DNA of 64,000 nucleotides, taken from Synaphobranchus kaupii (Eukaryota > Chordata > Actinopteri > Anguilliformes > Synaphobranchidae). Below are positions 11,888 through 22,487 of the stretch, piece by piece; the stretch's first letter is position 1, and every line of letters starts with the position of its first letter. The translations under genes and the position numbers were made by a program. The notes beneath the pieces are model-generated. The model had not been told where the DNA came from. It saw only the letters and a list, made by a program, of their open reading frames with translations, and did not search any database. The DNA is taken from assembly GCA_029718625.1 (NCBI GenBank), contig CM056380.1, positions 103,235,893 through 103,299,892 on the forward strand, written 5' to 3'.

Positions 11888-12297
11888 AGGTTGTATCAGC
11901 GATTTTTGGTGACGTCACTTCTGAAGCGAAATCCCAAACAAACATACTTATGAATAATTATGTTATGTTTTAAAAAATAGTGTTCAAGCATCCAGAATTA
12001 TAACCACGTTAATAACGTTTGTAAGAAACCAAACCGTTTGTAAATCCGTCAAGATTTCAGCGAGATAAGAGTATTAGCGTTTGTGCAGATCATTGCGATT
12101 GGTTGGAATACTGTTTATTTTGGTTTTGAGTGGTTGGTAGTACCATTTGTTTTTGTGTACGATCTCGGAGCATAGGCTGCCTACAGAGACGCGGTTTTTT
12201 GACGGCCTGCTTATGGGGCGGGCAGCTAGCGGATCGTGAGGAAAAATCAGATGAATGTGATCATTTATGTTTCCACCCAAAATCGCTGGTACAACCT
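11888..12297. mobile_element. 410-bp TTAA-type MITE downstream of BPI/LBP-1
   Basis: The element has about 20-bp terminal inverted repeats (AGGTTGTAYCAGCGATTTT) and TTAA on both sides (11884-11887, 12298-12301). The paralogous site after BPI/LBP-2 (near 50230) is empty with a single TTAA (GTACTTAACGCTG). TTAA target sites are typical of piggyBac and of some other DNA transposons such as Kolobok. No transposase is encoded. Confidence 0.9.
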
Positions 12298-12301
12298 TTA
12301 A

Positions 12302-13365
12302 CGCTGTTTTTGACTGCATTTTGATTATTTTTGAGATAAGAGGACAATTTATCAGAACCATAAATGTGGTACCTTTTACTCTCATATTCATCTGCCGTAG
12401 CATAATGTTGACATTTGATTATTAGTGAGTACATTTGTATGAATAAAAACATATCATCCTCTTCAAATGTGAGATCTTGCTGAACTTGTGCAACACTCAT
12501 GTTCCTACTTAGCTTTTTCCTACTAATTGGGACTCTATTCACTGAACCTTTCTTAAATTCTTCTTACTTTTGTTCTTAATAAAAATTCTGATGAAAAACC
12601 CAATGTGACCTTCAATTTTGTGCGTATCCCAGGTGTATCAGATGATAAATGCCAATTGTTTGTAAATTTGTGCCTATTCATGTTGATTAGATCAGGAAAT
12701 GCCCTAGCAATCCCGTAAAAGGCATTCCAACTGTAGGGTCGTGTGCAAACATCAGTAATTCATCGCACTCCACAAATGTGCAGTCCCTAAAGACACGCTA
12801 CCTCTCTCATTCTGTTTAAATGCTCTGAAAATGAACCCGGTGCATTTTTTTGCTTAAATCAAGACAAGAAGAACATTTCAAAATAACTGCCTAGTTCATC
12901 GGTTGAATAGCTTTAACGTTTCCCATTGATCTTCACAGATGAGTAATAGTTGAAAAGTCATTATGCTCAACTTTCTTAACAATAAACAAAAATGTCTGAC
13001 TCAAATGTCCTTTGCAATCATACTGACCTCCGGCTTCAACATCAGTTCGGGCTCTTACAACGTCTAGCTGAAGACAGGTCTGCAATTACGTTAAATTACC
13101 CTGATGCAAATATTTACCAGCAAATACAATGGTACACCAACATACCCAGATCACACAAGCTGCATATTAAATATATTATAATAGAAAAACAATATTTTCA
13201 TGAGAGTAAACCCTGAATAGCAGAGCACGGAGATAAAACCGCACTCCCTGGGCTGCTAAGACCAGTCTCTTTCAGTGACATGTCATCCCTCACAAAATGC
13301 ATATTTGATTGTCCAGTGTGAAGTAAGGCAGACAGGAGAGAAGGGCAGGAGACGGGAGGTTGAGG
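12302..13365. other. Intergenic region between convergent BPI/LBP-1 and CDK5RAP1-1
   Basis: No gene was recognised. It aligns to 50235-51270 in cassette 2. An AATAAA at about 12578 is conserved in cassette 2 but lies far from the BPI/LBP stop. Confidence 0.55.
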
Positions 13366-16300
13366 TCAGCAGACCTCCATCTGTTCATCTCGATAGTCCT
13401 GAGGAAGGACTTTTCCAGCGGATCTCAAAGAGGCGGGGCCAAGGGCGTGGCCTCTCAGGCTCTGAGAGCTGGCGGATGTGATCTGCATGAGAAACAAGAC
13501 TCTGCACCATTACCACACAACACAGAGTAAGGCCACAGGCTTCACAGCAGGGACTACAAGCAATGCACAATTTACACAGTCCTTCGTTCAATGTGCAACA
13601 CACAATGTGTGTGTGTTGTCAAAAACAGTGTAATGTAATATGTCACTAAAGTATACTACTTTTAATTTTATAAGTGTTTAATGCATATGAATATGGTTTG
13701 CATGGTCACTTGCCCAGTCAATTTTACAGAAGTTTATGATGACCTCCCAGCTTTACAAGGGCAGATATAGGACATTTGTAAAAACATGATAACCCAAACA
13801 GCAGAAATCAAGTCTTGAAATGTCCAGCGACAGAAATCTACAAACCCCAATTCCAAAAAAGTTGGGACAGTGTATAAAATGTAAATAAAAACAGAAAACA
13901 ATGATTTGCAAATCATTTTTGACCTGTATTCAATTGAAAACAGTACAAAGACAAGATATTTAATGTTTTAACTAATCAACTTTATTGTTTTTTGTAAATA
14001 TACGCTCATTCTAAATTTGATGCCTGCCACATATCCCAAAAAAGTTGGGATGGTGGCATGTTTACCACTGTGTTACATCACCTTTCTTTTTTAACAACAC
14101 TCAGTAATCTTTTGGGAACTGAGGACACCAATTGTTGTAATTTTGAAAGCGGAATTTTTTCCCATTCTTGCTTGATATAAGACTTCAGCTGCTCAACAGT
14201 ATGGGGTCTCCGTTGTCTTATTTTGCGCTTCATAATGTGCCACACGTTTTCAATGTGAGACAGGTCTGGACTGCAGGCAGGCCAGTCTAGCACCCGCACT
14301 CTCTGACTACGAAGCCACGCTGTTGTAACACGTGCAGAATGTGGCTTGGCATTGTCTTATTGAAATAAGCAGGGACGTCCCTGAAAAAGACGTTGTCTAG
14401 ATGGCAGCATATGTTGCTCCAAAATGCATATGTACCCTTCAGCGTTAATACTGCCTTCACAGATGTGCAAGTTACCCATGCCATAGGCACTAACACACCC
14501 CCATACCATGACAAACGCTGGACGGAGAACACAACGTCCATTATTTCCAAAAACATTTTGAAAGGTGCATGGACTCATCAGATCACAGCACACGTTTCCA
14601 CTTTGCATCAGTCCATCTCAGATGAGCTTGAGCCCAGAGAAGTCGGCAGCGTTTCTGGACGTTGTTGATATATGGCTTACGCTTTGCATAGTAGAATCTT
14701 GACTTGCATTTGTAGATGCAGCGACGAACTGTGTTTCCTGACAACGGATTTCTGAAGTATTCCCGAGCCCATGTGGTTATATTCATTACAGAAGCATGTC
14801 GGTTTTTAATGCAGAGCCAACTGAGGGATCGAAGGTAACGGGCATTCAATATTGGCTTTCGGCCTTGCCCTTTACGCACTGAGATTTCTCCAGATTCTCT
14901 GAATATTTTAATAACATTATGGACTGTAGATGGTGAAATCCCTAAATTCCTTGCAAACGTGCATTGAGAAACGTTGTTCTTAAACTGTTGGGACTATTCG
15001 CTCACGCAGTTTTTTGCAAAGTGGCGAACCTCGACCCATCCTTGCTTGTAAACGCCCCAGCCTTTTCATACCCAGTCATGATAGCATCACCTGTTACATA
15101 TTCACCCGTTTACCTGTGGAATGTTCAAAACAGGTGTTTTTTTTCCACATTCCACAACCTTCCAAGTCTTTTTATTTTGCCCCTGTCCCAACCTTTTTGG
15201 AACGTGTTGCAGGCACCAAATTCAGAATTAGCATATATTTACAAAAATCAATAAAGTTGATTAGGTAAAACACTGCATATCTTTTCTTTGTACTGTTTTC
15301 AATTAACTATACGTAAAAGAGAATTTACAAATCACTGCGTTTTTCTTTTATTTGCATTTTACATACTGTCCCAACTTTTTTGCAGTTGGGGTTTGTATAC
15401 CCAGCTGACATATGGACCTGACTAATGAAGCAGGAATCCCTACCTTGACCAGGACATAGTCTCCAGACCTGACGGCGAATGCCTGAGGGGAAGGAAAGAT
15501 CACCTTCAGGTTTCCGTCGTTTCGCCCACACAGCTCCTCTGTAGACCTCTTACTTTCCTTCAGGAGAGAAACAACACCATTCAACGTTTCGCAAATAAGA
15601 TTATGCGTGTGGTGTTTACATTAGTTCAAGCCACTGCAAACAAAAGAAAATATGCTGCACACCTTTAAGAATGGTTTTCAAAAAAATAAAACAGGGAGAT
15701 TGTGATGGGTGTTTTAGCAAGATGCAGGCAAGCTGTATTGCAGTACTCACTCCTTCCACTAGAAGGAGCTGTGTGCTCCCGATAAGGCTAGCATTGACTC
15801 TGGCAGCCTCCTCTCTGAACACGCCGATTAGCTCCTCCAAGCGGCGCCGTTTCACTTCTGCAGGAACGTCGTCCTGGAGACGGTGGAATGCGTGGGTCTT
15901 CTGCAAGGGCACATGGGACAGCATACTGAACCACCACAAGTGCAAATTTGCTAAAAATACTGGGTCTATCATTCAAGCACACATAAGAAGGGCTCAAACA
16001 AGAGTACCCCAAACCTTGTGCTAGTCCAAGTACTTTCAACAAGATGGCTTTCCAATGCTGTTTAACAGAGGGATTTAATTCACACTCTAGGTGTTAGGAA
16101 ATCCGCCAAGTCATTCAATGAAGAAAGCATTACATTGTCATTAATTTGCCTAATTCACAATCATCTGTTGGATGAAACAATGAAACCAAGGTCTTGATTC
16201 ACTGTGGTCTTTAAAGATCCCAGGGTACTTTTAGAAACAGTAGGAGCGTTAAACGCTATTGTCTTGGTCAAATTCCCATTTTAAAAATTTGCCACCAACA

Positions 16301-19300
16301 CAGTCTCTTGAACTCCCTACCCACATTACGTCCCCAGGTCACCACCGCAGAAGAGAAGAAACAGGAGCCGAAAAGCAGCAATAAGTGCACTATAGGGGTA
16401 TAAATCTCGGTGTGGAGGAACAGGGAGCTCACCTTCCTCATGCTGTAGGCGAAGAGGAAGCCTACACTGTAGTGCACTTCTCTCAGCAGGGACAGGGTCT
16501 GCTGGTGATCCTCCTCCGTCTCCCCGCAGAATCCCGCGATGAAGTCGCTGCTGAGACTCACCTCTAAGATACCACAACACCAGCAACATGCATCAGTCCA
16601 ACATACAGCTCTACTAATACTAACACACCACTAGCATCAGTAGCATGCATCAGTCCTACATACAGCTCTACTGATGCTAACACACCACTAGCATCAGTAA
16701 CATGCACCTGTCCTACATACAGCTCTACTGATGCGAACACACCACTAGCATCAGTAACATGCACCTGTCCTACATACAGCTCTACTGATGCTAACACACC
16801 ACTAGCATCAGTAACATGCACCTGTCCTACATACAGCTCTACTGATGCTAACACACCACTAGCATCAGTAACATGCACCTGTCCTACATACAGCTCTACT
16901 GATGCTAACACACCATTAGCATCAGTAACATGCACCTGTCCTACATACAGCTCTACTGATGCTAACACACCACTAGCATCAGTAACATGCACCTGTCCTA
17001 CATACAGCTCTACTGATGCTAACACACCACTAGCATCAGTAACATGCACCTGTCCTACATACAGCTCTACTGAAGCTAACACACCACTAGCATCAGTTAC
17101 ATGCACATGTCCTACATACAGCTCTACTGATGCGAACACACCACTAGCATCAGTAACATGCACCTGTCCTACATACAGCTCTACTGATGCTAACACACTA
17201 CTAGCATCAGTAACATGTACATGTCCTACATACAGCTCTACTGATGCTAACACACCACTAGCATCAGTAACATGTACATGTCCTACATACAGCTCTACTG
17301 ATGCTAATACACCACTAGCATCAGTAACATGCACCTGTCCTACATACAGCTCTACTGATGCTAACACACTACTAGCATCAGTAACATGTACATGTCCTAC
17401 ATACAGCTCTACTGATGCTAACACACCACTAGCATCAGTAACATGTACATGTCCTACATACAGCTCTACTGATGCTAATACACCACTAGCATCAGTAACA
17501 TGCACCTGTCCTACATACAGCTTTACTGATGCTAACACACCACTAGCATCAGTAACATGTACATGTCCTACATACAGCTCTACTGATGCTAACACACCAC
17601 TAGCATCAGTAACATGCACATGTCCTACATCCAGCTCTACTGATGCGAACACACCACTAGCATCAGTAACATGCACCTGTCCTACATACAGCTCTACTGA
17701 TGCTAACACACCACTAGCATCAGTAGCATGCATCAGTCCTACATACAGCTCTACTGATGCTAACACACCATTAGCATCAGTAACATGCACCTGTCCTACA
17801 TACAGCTCTACTGATGCTAACACACCACTAGCATCAGTAACATGCACCTGTCCTACATACAGCTCTACTGATGCTAACACACCACTAGCATCAGTAACAT
17901 GCACCTGTCCTACATACAGCTCTACTGATGCTAACACACCACTAGCATCAGTAACATGCACCTGTCCTACATACAGCTCTACTGAAGCTAACACACCACT
18001 AGCATCAGTTACATGCACCTGTCCTACATACAGCTCTACTGATGCTAACACACCACTAGCATCAGTAACATGCACCTGTCCTACATACAGCTCTACTGAT
18101 GCTGATACACCACTAGCATCAGTAACATGCACCTGTCCTACATACAGCTCTACTGATGCTAACACACCACTAGCATCAGTAACATGTACATGTCCTACAT
18201 GCAGCTCTACTGATGCTAATACACCACTAGCATCAGTAACATGTACATGTCCTACATGCAGCTCTACTGATGCTAACACACCACTAGCATCAGTAGCATG
18301 CATCAGTCCTACATACAGCTCTACTGATGCTAACACACCATTAGCATCAGTAACATGCACCTGTCCTACATACAGCTCTACTGAAGCTAACACACCACTA
18401 GCATCAGTAACATGCACCAGTCCTACATACAGCTCTACTGATGCTAACACACCACTAGCATCAGTAACATGTACCTGTCCTACATACAGCTCTACTGATG
18501 CTGATACACCACTAGCATCAGTAACATGCACCTGTCCTACATACAGCTCTACTGATGCTAACACACCACTAGCATCAGTAACATGTACATGTCCTACATA
18601 CAGCTCTACTGATGCTAATACACCACAATCATCAGTAACATATGCCTACATATACCACCAGCATCACCAGCATGTGCCTACATACAGCTCAACTGACAAG
18701 AAAATAGATGATCATCACCTATATTGACCCTTCAATCACACAACCTAGTCACAACTTTATCAGTCCCATTACTACAGACCGCAACATCTATATTAATATG
18801 TCAGAAAAAATGATCAGTGAGTATATGACATAAGGTCATTAGGATACCTGGGATTATCTTCCGAATATTGGCCACAAGCTCCAGATACGTCTCTCTAGTG
18901 TAGCTGTAATGATAGCAAAAGTGCAAATGACAATTCAAATTATCATGACACAATAAAAAGATTGCACTAACAAAGAAATGGACAAATCAAAAAACAATCA
19001 AGTGTAGAAAGTCACTGAGAATTTTGAGGATTTAGGGGAGACTGATGTCAGAGAGACAGGGGTGTGGAGACCGCCACATCACTCACCCGCGACGCATGGC
19101 CTGCAGAACCCTGCTGCTCCCACTCTGAGCGGGAAGGTGGATCTGCTTACAGATATTCCCTCTCTCCTGAATCAGATGCAGCACCTGAACAGACATACTG
19201 GGGTCATGACCACTCAAATAATCAGTACTGCTAGACACCACCAGGTGGCACTCTGTTATATTTTTTGAGATGATAAACCAGTGGTACCCCAACCCTGATC

Positions 19301-20304
19301 TACCATCCTGTAGGTTTTCACTCCAACCCTATCAAAGCACACCTCATTCAACAGCTAGACATCTCATTGAGCTGCTGTTTAGTAGAATCAGGTGTGCCAA
19401 AATAGGGTTGAAATTAAAACCTACATGAAGGTAGATCTCCAGGAACAGGGTTGGGGACCACTGTGATAAGTTATTGCATTTGTGAATAGTTTAAGTGAAA
19501 ATTATTACTGCAAAGTTACAATAATTGGCTGTGTGAAAACAAAAAATCCACAAGAGAACAAACACTTAAGCCAACTGAAAACAATTTTCATGAGGGCCAT
19601 GCAATCTTAACCAAACGTGAATCAGCTATAAATACAAAACAAACACAAACCAATTCAAGCTTTTTGCTTGTGCTTACTCGTGCTTGTAAGAACTAAAGTT
19701 AAAACCCTTCCATTAAATCACAGTGCTGATTAGCAATTGTTGAACATTTACACAATCTAGAGCGCTATGCCAAGAGATACTATTGTAACAGCACAGTGGG
19801 TAAACACGGCAGAACTTGTGGCGCCCGCGATGAGAAGGCCCACACAGAACAGAGCAGGTTGAGACTGATGAAAGTGAACAGGTAGCGGACTGTGATGGAG
19901 TACCTCATCTGGGAAGTCCTTTGGGTGTGGGGAAGTAAACCGGACCCGCATCTCTGGGTTGACTTGGGACACTCTGTCAAGCAGGTCCGCAAAGCGCAGA
20001 CCCCCTTTATGGCCCCGGTAGATGGTGCTGAAACCATGGCTGAGATGGGTCGGTTCCGGTCCACAGAACTGCTCCTCTGACGTGTCTCTGTAGCTGTTTA
20101 CATTCTGACCCAGTAGAGTAATCTCCTTCACTCCCTGGAACAAAACCACATACGCGGTCCCATAACTGGAGTACACACTACAGATAGATGCACACAAACA
20201 TACATACGCACTTACAGTGTAGAACATGAGGTTAAAGTGCAGGCAGGCTATCTTATGGACTGCACTGCACACGTATACACATACACATCCATACATACAT
20301 AGAT

Positions 20305-20338
<34 letters not shown>

Positions 20339-21239
20339 CACACATAGAGCAAATGTTAAATGCTATGCATTTACGAGAGTAGAGGCCAGAGGACATTCTT
20401 AACTGTACACACCTGATCAGACAGGAGCCGTACTTCTTCCAGGATGGAGGAAACGGGTCGGCTCCTCTCTCGTCCGCGAGTGAAGGGCACGATACAGTAA
20501 CTGCACATGTTATCGCAACCTCGCATGATGGAGCTGCAGCAGAAACGCAGGCATGCTGAACTATACACACGCAGGCATGCTGAACTATAGACACATACAT
20601 CAACCTGACATTCGCTATGGTGCTCCGGTGGCATCACTAAGTCTTATAAGGCAAAAACCCTAAAAGCGAGGAACATGGATTTAATGTATCCTGGTTTAAA
20701 AAACTTTTTAAGCATCGACTTAAATGCTTAAAATATCTATGACTCAACAAAAATGATAAATAATATCTTAAGTATGACATTGCATATTACAAAAATGTAT
20801 TATACTTATTATATAAATCTGACATGAGCATGAATATGTTCCATACGCATATTCTAAGATTTCAAGTGAAGAAATCCTCCATATGAGGTATGACTGGCGG
20901 AGCATGTGTTTCAGCCTCAGTTTTAGACTCAAGGAAGAAACCCTACAGTGAGAAGGAACTGTATTTGAAACAGTAGCAACCTCTCCCAGGCTTGGTGGTG
21001 CAAGACTCACATAAAAGCACTGTGGCCCTGTGGGGTGTAGTGGACCGGCATGACATCAGCGTAGGTTTCCTCCAGAGACAGAAGGACATTGCTCGCCCGC
21101 TGGCCACCGTGGGCCAAGGCCAGGAGGCGAGGGAGGTCTCGGTATGCATCTGGGCCGGCCAGAACATCCACCAGCTTCTCCCGCTCTAGGAGCTCTGTCT
21201 TCAGCCGCTCTGCCATGCAACCTACATGCAAAAACACAA

Positions 21240-21295
<56 letters not shown>

Positions 21296-22487
21296 TGATA
21301 AAACACAATAGTAAGCAACATAAACATCAACCTATGGTCTCTAACATTTTGATTCAGGGAGGCACAGATTTATTTGGGTAGATTAGAAAATCCGGCAGCA
21401 GTTTACTGACCTAAAACTCCTATTTTAAGTGGGCCATGGACCTTGGACCTTCTCTTTTTCATATATGTCAGCTGTTGCAGTCTGTTCCATATGGTCTGCT
21501 CTGCTTTCTCCCTGTCAGTGTCAAAACACCACAAACAGTGCTATATCTGCATGGGTGCCAGGACCATGACATAAATATGTATATGTTCTCTTAAAAAAAT
21601 ACTTTAATACATTTTCACAAACCTCACTGAGCAAGTAACAAGAAGTATAACATCAGCCTGGAAAGAGAAGTTTTTGTTATTGTAAATCATACAGGAAATA
21701 TTGCACAGCTCACATATCAGTCCCAATATGCTGAATAAGCCTCTTATGATTTTTATGAGGTTAGGCAACCCCCCCCCCCCCCCAAAGAAAATAAAAATAA
21801 ATAATACTAAAATAATACTAATAATAATAATTTGCTAGTCAGCCCCCTCCCAACAAAAAAAATATTATTATTATTTACTTTTTATAATTATTCCTTGGTA
21901 CAAATACCTGTGAAAGTTCACTCGTACGCAAGTATCCTTTTCTCTGCAGAATGGACCAGGCAATCTCGGTATCATTCACATTCATCTGACAGCCATAGGT
22001 TTCAAAGTACACTGAAACGTAACATGCAGTACTTTAGAAACATATCACAATTATCCACAGTAATAAGACAATACACAATAGACGAATTCGAAAACAATAC
22101 ACAGTAGATATAAGTACAGCCGCATCACTTAATTTTGTTTTATTGTTTTCGATGGAAAACGACTTATGATATCTACAAAGAAATTCTAAAGCATTTGGAA
22201 CGATTTTCTATGGAGGCTTGCTAACCTTTTCTTGAATTTCCAATATGTGGGTCATCAGGAAGATAGGACTGTGTGTCATTAACATCTCCATCTTGAACTT
22301 CGGGGGTCTTTTCTCTGGGAGAAGCATCCTTAATAAAGTCCTTAAATCTTGGACCTGTAGCAAGTTTACTTTTGAACACACTGGCGCTAGTCGATCTTTC
22401 ACCGTCTCCGGTAGGAGGAATTGAAATTGAGCAAAAATACCTCTGTTTAGGGGCGACCCTTACAAGCCAGGGTTGTAATGTGTGCAT
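13366..22487 (-). CDS. cdk5rap1: CDK5RAP1, mitochondrial tRNA methylthiotransferase (13 exons, 576 aa)
   Basis: Coding exons in order on the minus strand: 22487-22226, 22011-21908, 21657-21623, 21511-21411, 21221-21011, 20533-20413, 20134-19904, 19184-19087, 18903-18848, 16563-16433, 15900-15751, 15557-15444, 13482-13366. All phases close, giving 1731 nt. The start MHTLQPW was chosen because it aligns with the mammalian N-terminus; an upstream in-frame ATG at 22514 would add nine residues. The methylthiotransferase domain has Cys95, Cys131 and Cys169. The radical-SAM motif CDNMCSYC gives Cys244, Cys248 and Cys251. A C-terminal TRAM region follows ([20 protein letters not shown]). The family converts i6A37 to ms2i6A37 in mitochondrial tRNAs. 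Intron 9 contains a minisatellite and intron 12 a Tc1-like element. Confidence 0.94.
13841..15395 (-). mobile_element. Tc1/mariner-like transposon, decayed, in the last CDK5RAP1-1 intron
   Basis: Terminal inverted repeats of about 30 bp (CAAACCCCAATTCC then AAAAAAGTTGGGACAGT) are flanked by TA at 13839-13840 and 15396-15397. The minus strand encodes Tc1-type transposase pieces: an N-terminal DNA-binding part (around 14583-14879), [15 protein letters not shown], and [17 protein letters not shown] near 14230-14290. The pieces lie in different frames with an internal stop, so it is inactive. The same insertion is at 51760-53296, so it predates duplication of the cassette. Confidence 0.88.
16582..18640. 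repeat. 57-bp minisatellite, about 36 units, in CDK5RAP1-1 intron 9
   Basis: Units of 57 bp are built around CATGCACCTGTCCTACATAC and CTACTGATGCTAACACACC. Variants include ATGTACATGTCC, ATGCATCAGTCC, GAAGCTAAC and GCTGATAC, showing higher-order patterns. Each typical unit contains the perfect inverted repeat ACTGATGCT / AGCATCAGT with an 11-nt spacer. Since 57 is a multiple of three, one minus-strand frame stays open for 666 codons. The array ends only about 20 bp from the exon-10 acceptor (16563). A degenerate unit extends to about 18696. Cassette 2 lost the region. Confidence 0.95.
19279..19463. mobile_element. hAT-like fold-back MITE in CDK5RAP1-1 intron 7
   Basis: This 185-bp element is nearly a complete palindrome. 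It begins CAGTGGTACCCCAACCCTG and ends CAGGGTTGGGGACCACTG. Flanks TGATAAAC and TGATAAGT resemble an 8-bp target duplication with two changes, as expected of hAT elements. I recognise this sequence as a common fish repeat, from memory only. Confidence 0.75.
20307..20343. repeat. (CA)n microsatellite in CDK5RAP1-1 intron 6
   Basis: A CA run with one CG interruption, lying between exons 7 and 6 of the minus-strand gene. It generates meaningless ORFs rich in Cys-Val. Confidence 0.9.
21246..21292. repeat. (CA)n microsatellite beside CDK5RAP1-1 exon 5
   Basis: A CA run just upstream (in gene sense) of the exon-5 acceptor at 21222. On the transcript strand it is a (TG)n tract close to the polypyrimidine region. 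The paralogous tract at 53831-53880 is longer. Confidence 0.9.

Noticed and set aside
16564..18564. 666-codon open reading frame of 19-residue repeats on the minus strand
   Set aside because: It is explained by a 57-bp (3 x 19) tandem repeat whose unit lacks a stop in that frame. It lies wholly in an intron of CDK5RAP1 and ends at the TAG of the splice acceptor.
16582..18640. CRISPR-like array
   Set aside because: Units are contiguous 57-bp tandem repeats without unique spacers, and the context is an animal intron.
21056..21330. Cys-Val or His-Thr repeat ORFs near 20.3, 21.2 and 53.8 kb
   Set aside because: They are translations of (CA)n microsatellites fused to CDK5RAP1 exon 5.
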